22,808 nt of DNA from an uncultured Aquincola sp. (lineage in GTDB: Bacteria > Pseudomonadota > Gammaproteobacteria > Burkholderiales > Burkholderiaceae). Shown one piece after another: positions 1 through 8,493 of this stretch. Position 1 is the first letter of the stretch, and every line of letters begins with the position of its first letter. A program made the position numbers and the translations under genes. The notes beneath the pieces are model-generated. The model worked only from the letters and a program-made list of their open reading frames with translations. It had not been told where the DNA came from and ran no database searches. Location: contig CAKZXL010000751.1 in NCBI GenBank assembly GCA_937883885.1, positions 1 through 22,808 of the forward strand. Reading direction: 5' to 3'.

Positions 1-293
1 AGGCCATCATCGCGCCGCGCCAGCCCAACATCGCCGAGGTGCTGGTGGACGGCGCCAACGCGCTGCTGTTCGACCCCGCGCAGCCCGGCGCCTTCGAGGC
101 CGGCCTCACCCGCCTGGGCGCCGACGCGGCGCTGCGCGAACGCCTGGCGGCAGGCGCCGCCGCGTCCATCGTGGAGCAGGGCCTCACCTGGCAGGCGAAC
201 GCCCGCCGCGTGGCCAGCCTGGCCGCCGCGCTGGCGGGTGGTGGCACCGTTGGCGGTGCCGGCGCCACGGTGGCGCGCCCGCCGGCGGGCTGA
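1..293 (+). CDS. Glycosyltransferase family 4, C-terminal fragment (5' end outside window)
   Basis: This open frame runs in from the left edge (codons begin at position 3) and stops at TGA 291-293. About 96 residues are visible. The first residues, AIIAPRQPNIAEVLVDGANA followed by LLFDP, are the typical end of a GT-B, GT4-type nucleotide-sugar-binding domain, in which a fresh activated sugar is bound and passed to a lipid-linked acceptor at the cytoplasmic face. The EX7E motif would lie just upstream, outside the window. After the last helix the protein ends in a low-complexity Gly/Ala/Pro tail of about 25 residues, which is unusual but common in high-GC genomes. A 121-bp gap separates it from the next gene on the same strand, so it is probably in the same operon. 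Its sugar specificity cannot be told. Confidence 0.8.
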   Translation, partial: AIIAPRQPNIAEVLVDGANALLFDPAQPGAFEAGLTRLGADAALRERLAAGAAASIVEQGLTWQANARRVASLAAALAGGGTVGGAGATVARPPAG

Positions 294-414
294 GCGTGAC
301 GTTGTTGCCGGCACGCAAGGGCGGGATGGTGCGGTGCAACGACCGGGCGCTATGCTCGCCGGCTGTCGTCCTGCGGGCTGCGGCCCTGGCCCACCCGCCT
401 TTTGTCACCGCCCG

Positions 415-1635
415 ATGAGCCGCCCGCTGCGCACCCTGCTGTTCTCGACGCTGTACCCCAGCAGCGCCCGCCCCGTGCACGGCATCTTCGTGGAAACGCG
501 CCTGCGCGAGCTGCTGGCCCAGGGCGGCATTGAAACGCGTGTGGTGGCGCCGGTGCCCTGGTTCCCGTCCACCGACCCCCAACACGGCGAGCGTGCCGCG
601 ATGGCCCGCACCCCGTTGCGTGAGCAGCGCCACGGCATCGACGTGCGGCACCCGCGCTACCCGCTGATTCCGAAGGTGGGCATGACCGTCACGCCCGCGC
701 TGCTGGCCTTGTGGGCGCGGCCGGCGGTGCAGGCGGTGCTGGACGAAGGCTTCGATTTCGACGTCATCGACGCCCATTACTACTACCCCGACGGCGTGGC
801 CGCCGCGCTGCTGGCCCGGCATTTCCGCAAGCCGCTGGTCATCACCGCCCGCGGCACCGACCTCAACCTGATTCCGCAGTACACCCTGCCGCGCCGCATG
901 ATCCAGTGGGCGGCGCGCCAGGCCGACGCCTCGGTGGGCGTGTGCGCGGCGCTGATGGACGTGCTCGGCGAGCTGGGCATCGAGCCGGCGCGCCTGCATG
1001 TGATGCGCAACGGTGTCGACCTGCAGCGCTTCCGGCCGCTGCCCCCGGCGCAGATGCGGGCCGAGCTGGGCATCGACGGCGCGCCGCTGCTGCTGTCGGT
1101 GGGCCACCTGATCGAACGCAAGGGCCACCACGTGGCCATTGACGCGGTGGCCGCGCTGCAGGCCACGCACCCGGGCGCGCGCCTGGTGATCGCCGGTGAA
1201 GGCGAAGAACGCGAGCGCCTGCTGCAGCGTGCGCGCGAGCGTGGCGTGGCCGACCAGGTGCGCCTGGTGGGCAGCGTGCCCAACACCGAGCTGCTGCGCT
1301 GGTACAGCGCCGCCGATGCGCTGGTGCTGGCTTCCAGCCGCGAAGGCTGGGCCAATGTGCTGCTGGAGGCCATGGCTTGCGGCACGCCGGTGGTGGCCAC
1401 GCGCATCTGGGGCACGCCCGAGGTGGTGGCCACTGACGCGGTGGGCCGGCTGGTGGCCGAGCGCAGCGGCGCCGCCTTTGCCGATGCGGTGCGCACGCTG
1501 CTGGCTGCCGCGCCCGACCGCGCGGCGGTGCGGCGTTACGCCGAAGGCTTCAGCTGGGAAGCCACCAGCCAGGCGCAACTGCGCCTGTTCCACACGCTGG
1601 CCGGTGCGCAGGCGGGGGTGCTGCGGCATGTCTGA
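415..1635 (+). CDS. GT4 family glycosyltransferase of the exosortase-A EPS locus
   Basis: The 406-residue protein has the two-domain GT-B shape. The N-terminal acceptor half starts with a strand and loop, LRTLLFSTLYPSSARPVHG, typical of GT4 enzymes. The C-terminal donor half begins near residue 223 (LLLSVGHLIERKG) and holds the EX7E pair at E310 and E318 within EGWANVLLEAMACGTPVVA. It should transfer a sugar from a nucleotide donor to the growing lipid-linked repeat unit in the cytoplasm. ATG 415 is chosen because the family fold starts there. The frame stays open upstream to 238, but that part reads as Arg/Pro/Gly-rich non-homologous sequence. No clear Shine-Dalgarno precedes the ATG. The stop overlaps the start of the next gene by 8 bp, indicating translational coupling. 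Donor and acceptor are unknown. Confidence 0.9.
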   Translation: MSRPLRTLLFSTLYPSSARPVHGIFVETRLRELLAQGGIETRVVAPVPWFPSTDPQHGERAAMARTPLREQRHGIDVRHPRYPLIPKVGMTVTPALLALWARPAVQAVLDEGFDFDVIDAHYYYPDGVAAALLARHFRKPLVITARGTDLNLIPQYTLPRRMIQWAARQADASVGVCAALMDVLGELGIEPARLHVMRNGVDLQRFRPLPPAQMRAELGIDGAPLLLSVGHLIERKGHHVAIDAVAALQATHPGARLVIAGEGEERERLLQRARERGVADQVRLVGSVPNTELLRWYSAADALVLASSREGWANVLLEAMACGTPVVATRIWGTPEVVATDAVGRLVAERSGAAFADAVRTLLAAAPDRAAVRRYAEGFSWEATSQAQLRLFHTLAGAQAGVLRHV

Positions 1636-2926
1636 CCTGCTCATCCTCACCGTCATCAGCATCGGCACGGTGTGGGCGCTGTGGCGGCCGTGGATCGGCG
1701 CCGCGCTGTTCGCCTGGGTCAGCTTGATGAGCCCGCACGTCGAGTTCGGCTGGCGCGCCGCCGACTGGCCGGTGGCCACCGGCATCGCGGCCTGCACGCT
1801 GGTGGGCCTGCTGGTCACCAAGGAGCGGCAGAACCCGCTGCTGGGCCCACCCGCCTGGGCCATCCTGCTGTTCATGCTCTGGACCTGCATCACGCTGCCG
1901 TTCTCGTTCTTCTTCGACGAATCGCTGTTCCTGTGGCAGCGCTCGATGAAGATCTGGCTGATGGTGTTCGTCACCATCGCCCTGGTCAACGACCGGCGCA
2001 AGCTCGACTGGCTGATCTGGACGCTGGCGTTCTCCGTGGGCTTCTACGGCGTCAAGGGCGGCCTTTTCACGCTGATGACCGGGGGCAACTACCGCGTGTG
2101 GGGTCCGGGCGGCTTCATCCACGGCAACAACGAACTGGCGCTGGCAGTGGTGATGACGATTCCGCTGCTGCGCTACATCCAGCTGCAGATGACCACGCCC
2201 TGGCGCCGCCGCGCGCTGGGCGCCTGCATCGCGCTGTCGGCCATCATGGTGCTGGGCAGCTACTCGCGCGGCGCCTTCCTGGCGCTGGCCGCCATGGGCT
2301 TCATGCTGTGGCTCAAGGGCCGCCACAAGTTCGTCACCGGCGTGGCCATGCTCGTGATCGCCACCGCCGGCCTGGCCTTCATGCCCGACCAGTGGTTTGA
2401 GCGCATGAACACCATCGAAACCTACAACACCGACGACTCGGCGCTGGGCCGGCTGCATGCCTGGAAGATGGCCTGGAACCTGGCCTGCGACCGGCTGCTG
2501 GGCGGCGGCTTCATGATCTACATGAAGGACGTGTACGCGATGTACTCCGACCGCTCCGACCTGGTGCTGGCCGCGCACAGCATCTATTTCCAGGTGATGG
2601 GCGAGCATGGCTTCATCGGCCTGTTCCTGTTCCTGATGATCGGGCTCACCACCTGGATCGCCGCCGGCCGCATGAAGAAGATCGGCCAGGCCTCGGAGGA
2701 CCAGCGCTGGCTGTCCGACCTCGGCGGCATGATCCAGGTCTCGTGCATCGGCTACGGCGTGGCCGGCGCCTTCCTCAGCCTGGCCTATTTCGACCTGCCG
2801 TACTACCTCTCGGCCGTGTCCTGCATCGCGCTGCACATCGGCCGCCAGCAGCAGCTGGCGGTGGCCAAGGCGGCCCGCCAGGCGCAGCTGCCGGCCGGCA
2901 TGGCGATGGCGACCAAGCCCTACTGA
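1628..2926 (+). CDS. Putative O-glycosylation ligase / Wzy-like polymerase, exosortase A system-associated
   Basis: This 432-residue polytopic membrane protein has about ten hydrophobic segments and matches what I recall of the exosortase-A-associated O-glycosylation ligase family (TIGR03097), a branch of the Wzy/WaaL superfamily. Landmarks are GPGGFIHGNNELALA (residues 159-173), SYSRGAFLAL (211-220) and the large periplasmic-loop motif AHSIYFQVMGEHGFIGL (316-332), which resembles the Wzy/WaaL pattern His-x-x-Tyr...Glu-x-Gly-x-x-Gly. It should polymerise or transfer undecaprenol-linked glycan on the periplasmic side. Whether it acts as a polymerase or an O-linked protein ligase is not settled by sequence. 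Its ATG overlaps the upstream glycosyltransferase stop, and it ends one base before the next start. It is the strongest single marker that this is an XrtA locus. Confidence 0.92.
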   Translation: MSDLLILTVISIGTVWALWRPWIGAALFAWVSLMSPHVEFGWRAADWPVATGIAACTLVGLLVTKERQNPLLGPPAWAILLFMLWTCITLPFSFFFDESLFLWQRSMKIWLMVFVTIALVNDRRKLDWLIWTLAFSVGFYGVKGGLFTLMTGGNYRVWGPGGFIHGNNELALAVVMTIPLLRYIQLQMTTPWRRRALGACIALSAIMVLGSYSRGAFLALAAMGFMLWLKGRHKFVTGVAMLVIATAGLAFMPDQWFERMNTIETYNTDDSALGRLHAWKMAWNLACDRLLGGGFMIYMKDVYAMYSDRSDLVLAAHSIYFQVMGEHGFIGLFLFLMIGLTTWIAAGRMKKIGQASEDQRWLSDLGGMIQVSCIGYGVAGAFLSLAYFDLPYYLSAVSCIALHIGRQQQLAVAKAARQAQLPAGMAMATKPY

Positions 2927-2927
2927 G

Positions 2928-3902
2928 ATGCTCAACCCCTACACCTGGCTGTCCCCCGCCGGCACCGGCGCCCGGCTGTCGATCTTCATCTTCCACCGGG
3001 TGCTGCCCGCGGTCGATCCGCTGCTGCCCGACGAGATCGACGTCGAGCGCTTCGACCGCGTGGTGGGCTTCATCGCCCGCCGCTTCCACGTGCTGCCGCT
3101 GGCGCAGGCGGTGCAGCGGCTGCAGCAGGGCACGCTGCCCGCGGCGCCGGCCTGCATCACCTTCGACGACGGCTACACCGACAACCTGACGCTGGCCACG
3201 CCGGTGCTGCGGCGCCACGGCGTCAGCGCCACCTTCTTCATCGCCACCGGCTACACCGGTGGGGGCCGCATGTGGAACGACACGGTGATCGAGGCGGTGC
3301 GCCAGGCGCCGGCCGGCGAGCTGGACTGGCGCGAGTTCGGCCTCGGCGTGCAGCCGGTGGGCGACGCGGCCAGCCGCGTGACCGCCTACCGCGCCGCGCT
3401 GCGCGGGCTGAAGTACCTGGCGCTGGAAGAGCGCGTGGCCCGCACCCAGGCCATCGGCGCGCGCCACGGCCTGCCCGCGGTCAGCGACCTGATGATGAGC
3501 GTCGAGCAGCTGCGTGCGCTGCGTGATGCCGGCATGGACATCGGCGGTCACACGGTGAGCCACCCCATCCTGGCGCGCGTGAGCGACGCGGTGGCCGCGC
3601 GCGAGATCGGTGAAGGCCGCGAGCAGCTGACCCAGTGGCTGGGCGAGGCGCCCACGCTGTTCGCCTACCCCAACGGCGTGCCCGGCGGCGATTACGGCCC
3701 GCGCGACGTGGCCCTGGTGCGCAAGGCCGGCTTTGCCGCCGCGGTGAGCACCGCGCCGGGCACCGCCAGCAGCGGCGTCGACGTGTACCAGCTGCCGCGC
3801 TTCACGCCCTGGGACACTACGATGATGCGCTTCGGCCTGCGCTGCGCGATGAACCTGATGCAGGCGCCCGCCGCCCGTGTGCCCGACGAGGTGGCCGCAT
3901 GA
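2928..3902 (+). CDS. Polysaccharide deacetylase family protein (CE4, NodB-like)
   Basis: The 324-residue protein carries the NodB/CE4 signature. Motif 1 is ITFDDGY with D80 and D81 (general base and metal ligand). Motif 2 is HTVSHP with metal ligands H208 and H212. A motif-3-like segment, FAYPNG, follows. The N-terminus IFIFHRVLP and the stretch ATFFIATGYTGGGRMWND are typical of deacetylases in EPS loci. It should remove N- or O-acetyl groups from a sugar in the polymer or repeat unit. No signal peptide is evident, so it may act in the cytoplasm or on a membrane-bound intermediate. It is distinct from the other XrtA-linked deacetylase family, which begins with a conserved V/DVEDYF-type sequence absent here. 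Its TGA overlaps the next ATG by 4 bp. Confidence 0.9.
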   Translation: MLNPYTWLSPAGTGARLSIFIFHRVLPAVDPLLPDEIDVERFDRVVGFIARRFHVLPLAQAVQRLQQGTLPAAPACITFDDGYTDNLTLATPVLRRHGVSATFFIATGYTGGGRMWNDTVIEAVRQAPAGELDWREFGLGVQPVGDAASRVTAYRAALRGLKYLALEERVARTQAIGARHGLPAVSDLMMSVEQLRALRDAGMDIGGHTVSHPILARVSDAVAAREIGEGREQLTQWLGEAPTLFAYPNGVPGGDYGPRDVALVRKAGFAAAVSTAPGTASSGVDVYQLPRFTPWDTTMMRFGLRCAMNLMQAPAARVPDEVAA

Positions 3903-4738
3903 TGCGCATGCCCATCCGCCTGCGGCAGCTGCCGGCCTTTGCGCGGCAGATGCGCCAGCGCCGCGCGGTGCTGGCCCGGCCGCTGGCCCGCCAGCCGGTG
4001 TTCCGCCTGTGCTACTTCAGCTGCCACTCGTACTTCTCGTACCTGTACTGCGCGCTGCACAGCGTGGTGCGCTCGGCGCCCGGCGTGCGCCTGGAAGTGC
4101 TGGTGTTCAACGACAACGACATGCCGATCTCCGAAGCGCAGGCCGACCAGCTGCGGGCGCTGGTGCCGGGGCTGCGCGTGATCCCGTGGCCCAAGGCCAT
4201 GGGCTATGGCGCCGAGCAGATCGGCTGGATCTGGCGCGCCTATGAGATGGCCGCCGAGGGCCTGCAGGACGACGACGTGGTCGCGCGGGTGGACTCGGAC
4301 GTATTCTTCTTCAACGACCGCATCTTCCAGGCGGTGGCGCGCAGCGACGCGGCGATGGTGGGCGACGGCCACTTCGTCGACTTCCGCTTCTGCCAGGGCG
4401 GCTGCTACTTCCTGCGCGCCGGCACCGTGCGCCAGGTGCTGGCGCTGCTGCAGCGCGAGCCGCTGGAACGCTACCTGTCCGAGCGCAACATCGGCGTCGA
4501 GGACATCGCCGCCACCGAGCTGGTCAAGTCGCTCGGCCTGCCGGTGTGGCAGACCTGGTTCATGATGTTTCCCGACGAACTGCGCAACGCCGGCCGCCTG
4601 GGCCCGTGGCAGCGCCACAAGTTCTCCTGCCTGCATTTCGTGATGAAGAACAAGAAGGCCATGCTGGAAACCTACGAGCAAGAACTGCTGCAGCCGGCCG
4701 ATGCGCCGGCCTACCGCCAAGCGCTGGCCACGCCATGA
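3899..4738 (+). CDS. Uncharacterised GT-A-like glycosyltransferase with DSD motif
   Basis: A 279-residue soluble protein that I cannot assign to a named family. A Rossmann-like N-terminal half (FRLCYFSCHSYFSYLYCALH, residues about 38-57, then LEVLVFNDNDMP) leads to VARVDSDVFFFND. The D132-S-D134 triplet there looks like the metal-binding DxD of GT-A nucleotide-sugar transferases. Later GGCYFLRAGTV and IGVEDIAATELVKSLGLPVW resemble the acceptor-side and ED-type segments of such folds. The first 35 residues are Arg-rich and could form an amphipathic membrane anchor. The start is ATGATG at 3899/3902, overlapping the upstream deacetylase stop, and the stop overlaps the next ATG by 4 bp. A role in adding a sugar to the repeat unit is inference from the DxD motif and the context. 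Confidence 0.75.
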   Translation: MMRMPIRLRQLPAFARQMRQRRAVLARPLARQPVFRLCYFSCHSYFSYLYCALHSVVRSAPGVRLEVLVFNDNDMPISEAQADQLRALVPGLRVIPWPKAMGYGAEQIGWIWRAYEMAAEGLQDDDVVARVDSDVFFFNDRIFQAVARSDAAMVGDGHFVDFRFCQGGCYFLRAGTVRQVLALLQREPLERYLSERNIGVEDIAATELVKSLGLPVWQTWFMMFPDELRNAGRLGPWQRHKFSCLHFVMKNKKAMLETYEQELLQPADAPAYRQALATP

Positions 4739-5727
4739 GCGGCGACCTGACCTGCCGCGTGTGCGGCGCCACCGGCCCGCACCCGCACCACACCGCGCGC
4801 GAGATGATGTTCGGCACGCGCGAGACCTTCGACTACTTCAAGTGCAGCGACTGCGGCTGCCTGCAGATCACCGAGATCCCGGCCGACATGTCCAGCCACT
4901 ACGGCCAGGGCTACTACAGCTTCTCGATGGACCCGGCGCTGGCCTACCGCCGGCCGCTGAAGAACCTGCTCAATCGGCTGCGTGACCGGGTGATGCTGTT
5001 CGCGCCCGGCGGCCAGCTGGCGCTGCCCACGCTGAACACCCCGCAGCTGCGCATCGGCTTCGAGTTTCTGCGGCGCGTGCCGGGCCTGTCGCTGGACACC
5101 CGCATCGTGGACGTCGGCTGCGGCACGGCCATCCTGCTGTACCGGCTGCACAACGTCGGCTTCCGCGACCTGACGGGCGCCGACCCGTTTCTGTCCAAGG
5201 GCGACCACCAGGTGGGCCCGGGCTTTCGCATGCTGCGCCAGTCGGCCGAAACGCTGGACGGTCAGTACGACATCGTGTTGATGAACCACTCGTTCGAACA
5301 CGTGCCCGACGCGGCCGGCACCATGGCCGCCGTGGCGCGCAGGCTGGCACCCGGTGGCACGGCCATCATCCGGGTGCCGCTGGTCGACTCACTGGCCTGG
5401 GAGCGCTTCGGCACCGACTGGTTCCAGCTGGACGCGCCGCGCCACTTCTACCTGCACACGCAAAAAAGCCTGCGCCTGCTGGCCGAGCGGGCCGGGCTGA
5501 AGCTGGTGCGCACGGTGCACGACTCCAACCACGAGCAGTTCACCTACAGCGACCGCTATCGCCAGAACGTGCCCCTGGGCCGTGACCCGAGCCGGCCCGA
5601 CGGCAAGCCCCACTACGACGGCCCCGAACCGACGCCGGCAGACATCGCCCGCAACGCCGCACTGGCCGAGCAGGTGAATGCCGAAGGCCGCGGCGACCAG
5701 GCCACCTTCTACCTGCAGCACGCCTGA
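4735..5727 (+). CDS. Class I SAM-dependent methyltransferase with N-terminal zinc-ribbon-like motif
   Basis: The 330-residue protein begins with a likely zinc-binding pair of CxxC motifs (C7/C10 and C37/C40). The SAM-binding Rossmann core follows: IVDVGCGTAILL (motif I, residues 124-135), NHSFEHVPD (motif IV region) and LAPGGTAIIRVP. This resembles methyltransferases of sugar and polyketide pathways that carry an N-terminal zinc ribbon. It probably O- or N-methylates a sugar of the repeat unit in the cytoplasm. The C-terminal third (APRHFYLHTQKSLRLLAERAG) is the usual family ending, with about 60 further polar residues. It is the last gene of the + operon: the convergent operon ends 28 bp downstream and a short GC hairpin lies between. 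Its substrate is unknown. Confidence 0.85.
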   Translation: MSGDLTCRVCGATGPHPHHTAREMMFGTRETFDYFKCSDCGCLQITEIPADMSSHYGQGYYSFSMDPALAYRRPLKNLLNRLRDRVMLFAPGGQLALPTLNTPQLRIGFEFLRRVPGLSLDTRIVDVGCGTAILLYRLHNVGFRDLTGADPFLSKGDHQVGPGFRMLRQSAETLDGQYDIVLMNHSFEHVPDAAGTMAAVARRLAPGGTAIIRVPLVDSLAWERFGTDWFQLDAPRHFYLHTQKSLRLLAERAGLKLVRTVHDSNHEQFTYSDRYRQNVPLGRDPSRPDGKPHYDGPEPTPADIARNAALAEQVNAEGRGDQATFYLQHA

Positions 5728-5734
5728 GCGCGCA

Positions 5735-5752
5735 CCGGGCCTTCAGCCCCGG
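5735..5752. terminator. Short GC hairpin between convergent operons
   Basis: CCGGG at 5735-5739 can pair with CCCGG at 5748-5752 around an 8-nt loop. It sits in the 28-bp gap between two converging stop codons and could slow polymerase from either side. There is no T-run, so it is not a canonical intrinsic terminator, and Rho may be needed. Confidence 0.3.
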
Positions 5753-5755
5753 CGA

Positions 5756-6949
5756 CTAGGCCGGCAGCCGCGTCACGCGGTAGCCGGCATGTTCCACCAG
5801 CGGCCATACCAGCCGCTCGATGGCATGTGCGGTGGTGCCGTCGGTCTGCGCCATCTCGGGCTCGAAGTCGTCGGCGCTCAGCGGCGCAGCGCGCAGCCCG
5901 GCCAGCGCCCGCGGCCGGAACCAGAACATGGTGCCGGCGAAGAAGGGCCGCTGGCCCGCATCGGGCCCGGCAGCGCCGCCCAGCCGCGGCAGCACCCGGG
6001 CCAGTGCGCGCTGGTTGCTGCCGCCATGCTGGCGGTCACCGGGCTCGATGCAATGGGCGCCGGGACCGGCCAGGCCCAGCGACGGGTCCTGCTCGAAGGC
6101 GCCCAGCAGCGCCTGCAAGGCCTTCTTGTCCTCGGGCAGCAGCGCCTGCACCAGCTCGTCGCGCCAGCGCTGGCCATCGGCATGGTGCGGGCTGCGCTTG
6201 GTGTGCAGCTTGCACACGGCGGTGTAGCCGTCGAACGCGCCGGCCCGCAGCGCCTGCAGCCAGGGCAGCACGTCGCGGCCGCGGTTGGGCGTGGGCAGCA
6301 GCACGGTCCGCGGATGCGCCTGCACCAGCCGCCGCAGCTCGGGCGTGGCGGCAAAGGCCGGCAGCGTGACGTACAGGTCCACCGGCTGCGGCAGCCGCCG
6401 CAGCGCGGCCACGAAGGCGGGCCACTGCTCGGCGTAGAACAGGTGCAGGCACACCGCATGGCGGGCGGGCTGCGCCGGGCGTGCGGCCAGGCCCACCGGC
6501 AGGCCCTGCCAGCGGGCGGGCAGGGCATCCGCCCCGGCCAGCAAGGCCCGCAGTGCATCGCAGGCCGAGCCCGGCTGCTGCGCTGGCGGGCCCACCAGCG
6601 CGGCCAGCAGCGCCGGGGCGATCAGCGGGTGGGGCGGCAGGCCATTGGCGGCCAGCGTGGCCAAGCGCTCGGGCAGGTGCCAGGGCGCCTGCTGGCCGGC
6701 GTCTTCCCGCGGGTAGGCCAGGCCGGCGGCGGCGCAGGCCGCTTCGGCCTGCAGCAGGCGGTGCAGGGCCGGTGCGTCCAGCCGCCGGGCGCGCTGCCGG
6801 CGCGCAGCCTGGCCGGCCTGCCAGGCCTGCAGCGCCGCCTGCGGGCGGGGGGCGCGGCTGCGCTCGAAGGCCAGGCTGCGCCAGGCGTCGTGCCAGCCCA
6901 GCCGCCAGGCGGCCAGCGCGGCCGACGCTGCGGTGGCCAGGCGCGTCAC
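5756..6949 (-). CDS. Rhamnan synthesis protein F (RgpF)-like protein
   Basis: The 397-residue protein has an RgpF-family core in its C-terminal 230 residues. Landmarks are VCLHLFYAEQW (166-176), VDLYVTLP (190-197), PNRGRDVLPWL (221-231), AVCKLHTKRSPHH (244-256), FFAGTMFWFRP (336-346) and DGTTAHAIERL (370-380). Proteins with this domain occur with rhamnan or O-antigen glycosyltransferases and are thought to add or help add sugars to a lipid-linked chain. The first 160 residues are Ala/Leu/Arg-rich and match nothing I recognise. The start is GTG 6949, in a GTGA overlap with the stop of the flippase gene. The frame is open much further upstream, but that part is an out-of-frame reading of the flippase gene. 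It is the last gene of the long - strand operon. Confidence 0.82.
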   Translation of the reverse strand: MTRLATAASAALAAWRLGWHDAWRSLAFERSRAPRPQAALQAWQAGQAARRQRARRLDAPALHRLLQAEAACAAAGLAYPREDAGQQAPWHLPERLATLAANGLPPHPLIAPALLAALVGPPAQQPGSACDALRALLAGADALPARWQGLPVGLAARPAQPARHAVCLHLFYAEQWPAFVAALRRLPQPVDLYVTLPAFAATPELRRLVQAHPRTVLLPTPNRGRDVLPWLQALRAGAFDGYTAVCKLHTKRSPHHADGQRWRDELVQALLPEDKKALQALLGAFEQDPSLGLAGPGAHCIEPGDRQHGGSNQRALARVLPRLGGAAGPDAGQRPFFAGTMFWFRPRALAGLRAAPLSADDFEPEMAQTDGTTAHAIERLVWPLVEHAGYRVTRLPA

Positions 6950-8493
6950 CGCTTCACTTGCCGCAGCACGTCCTGCAGCAGCTTCAAGGTGGAGCGGCGG
7001 GCGGTGAGCATCAGCAGCCCCAGGTAGCTCAGCGCGCCGATGAGCACGCACACCAGCAGCCGCGCCAGCGGTGCCAGCTCGGGCATCGCGCGGGCGCTGG
7101 CCATCATGATGGCCGCCATGCCGGCCGAGCACAGCGTGGGCACCAGCAGCGGCATCAGCAGCTGGCGCAGCGGCAGCCCCGCTTCCTTGCAGGCCAGCTG
7201 CGCCATCCAGGCGTGGGTGACGACGGTGACGGCCAGGTAGCCCCAGCCGGCGCCGGCCAGGCCGCCGGTGGCGGTGCCGATCCAGTAGCCCAGGCCGCTG
7301 AGCACCGCGGTGACCAGCGAGGTGCGCAGCAGCAGGTCGCCGCGACCGTAGGTGAGCAGCACCGTGCCGGTGGACATCAGCGGGCTTTGCACCGCCATCG
7401 CCACGCACAGGATGGGCAGCACCTCCACCGCCTCGCCCCATTGCGGGCCGAACAGCACCCGCACCACGTCGGGCGCCATCGCCGCGGCGCCGGCCATGAT
7501 GGGAATGGTGGTGAGCCCCACCGCCGCATTGGCGGTGAGCCAGGCGCTGGCCAGCCGGGCGCGGTCGTCCTTGAGCTGCGACAGCGTGGGAAACAGCACC
7601 CGGGTGATGACCGAGGTGATCTGGAACAGCACCGTGCCGGTCAGGCCCGAGGCGATGCCGAAGGCGCCCAGCGTGGCGGCGCCCAGGTAGCGGCCGATGA
7701 CGAAGGTGTGCAGGTTGCGGCCCACCGTGGTCACCAGGTTGCTGGCCAGCAGGTTGGCCGACAGGCTGAACAGCCCTTCCAGGTGGCGCAGCGCCGGCTG
7801 CAGGCCGGGCAGCCAGCGGCTGCTGCGCATCATCCAGGCGCCGGTCAGCAGGTTGCCGATCAGCGGCTGCGCGGCCAGCGCCCACACGCCCACGCCGGCC
7901 CAGGCCAGCGCCAGCGCGCCCACCGCGGCCAGCACGCTGCCCACGATCTGCGCCACCGCCATGTCGCGAAAGCGCAGCTGCTGGGTGAGGATGGCCTGCG
8001 GCACCACCATGGCGCCGGCCACCAGCATGTTGACGGACAGCGGCCACACCAGCTGCTGCACCTCGGGCCGGCCGTAGTAGGCCGCCAGCCACGGGCCGCT
8101 GAGCGCCAGCCCCAGCCCGGCGGCCAGGCCGATGACCACGTTGAACCAGAAGCAGGTGGTCAGCACGTCGGGCGCACTCACCCGGCGCTGCACGATGGCG
8201 GCGCCCAGCCCGAACGAGATGAACACCTGCGCGATCTCGGCCGCCACGTAGGTCATGCCGAAGAGGCCGAAGTCGTCGGGCACCAGCAGGCGCGCCAACA
8301 CCAGGCTGGTGCCGAAGGAAAAGGCCTGGCGCGCCAGCTGGCCGGCGCTCAGCCATGCCGCGCCGCGCACGGCCTTGCCGCCCAGACGTTCGGTGTCGGC
8401 GGGCGGCGTGGTGGCGGCCGGCACGGGCTCGGCCGCGGGACCGGTAGGCACCGCCGCGGGCGGCACGGCCGGCGGCACGGGTGGCTGGCTCAT
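6946..8493 (-). CDS. Wzx-type oligosaccharide flippase (MOP/PST family)
   Basis: A 515-residue polytopic protein of the MOP superfamily, polysaccharide transporter branch. A Pro/Ala-rich cytoplasmic tail (about residues 1-38) precedes the conserved opening GAAWLSAGQLARQAFSFG (44-61) and LARLLVPDDFGLFGM (66-80). About a dozen hydrophobic segments follow. SANLLASNLVTTVGRNLHTF is the typical middle motif, with the gate-like helix repeats of Wzx around it. It should flip undecaprenyl-diphosphate-linked repeat units from the cytoplasmic to the periplasmic leaflet, feeding the Wzy-like protein at 1628-2926. ATG 8493 overlaps the upstream stop by 4 bp. A start further upstream would lie within the neighbouring gene. 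The end overlaps the RgpF-like GTG start by 4 bp. Confidence 0.92.
   Translation of the reverse strand: MSQPPVPPAVPPAAVPTGPAAEPVPAATTPPADTERLGGKAVRGAAWLSAGQLARQAFSFGTSLVLARLLVPDDFGLFGMTYVAAEIAQVFISFGLGAAIVQRRVSAPDVLTTCFWFNVVIGLAAGLGLALSGPWLAAYYGRPEVQQLVWPLSVNMLVAGAMVVPQAILTQQLRFRDMAVAQIVGSVLAAVGALALAWAGVGVWALAAQPLIGNLLTGAWMMRSSRWLPGLQPALRHLEGLFSLSANLLASNLVTTVGRNLHTFVIGRYLGAATLGAFGIASGLTGTVLFQITSVITRVLFPTLSQLKDDRARLASAWLTANAAVGLTTIPIMAGAAAMAPDVVRVLFGPQWGEAVEVLPILCVAMAVQSPLMSTGTVLLTYGRGDLLLRTSLVTAVLSGLGYWIGTATGGLAGAGWGYLAVTVVTHAWMAQLACKEAGLPLRQLLMPLLVPTLCSAGMAAIMMASARAMPELAPLARLLVCVLIGALSYLGLLMLTARRSTLKLLQDVLRQVKR

Noticed and set aside
322..340. GGGATGGTGCGGTGCA as a sigma-54 site before the GT4 gene
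   Set aside because: GG and GC are 10 bases apart, but only about seven of twelve constrained bases match, which is expected by chance at this GC content.
5756..8356. A single 866-residue - strand protein covering the flippase and RgpF-like regions
   Set aside because: The first half is an out-of-frame reading of the flippase, and the real gene starts at GTG 6949 in a GTGA overlap.
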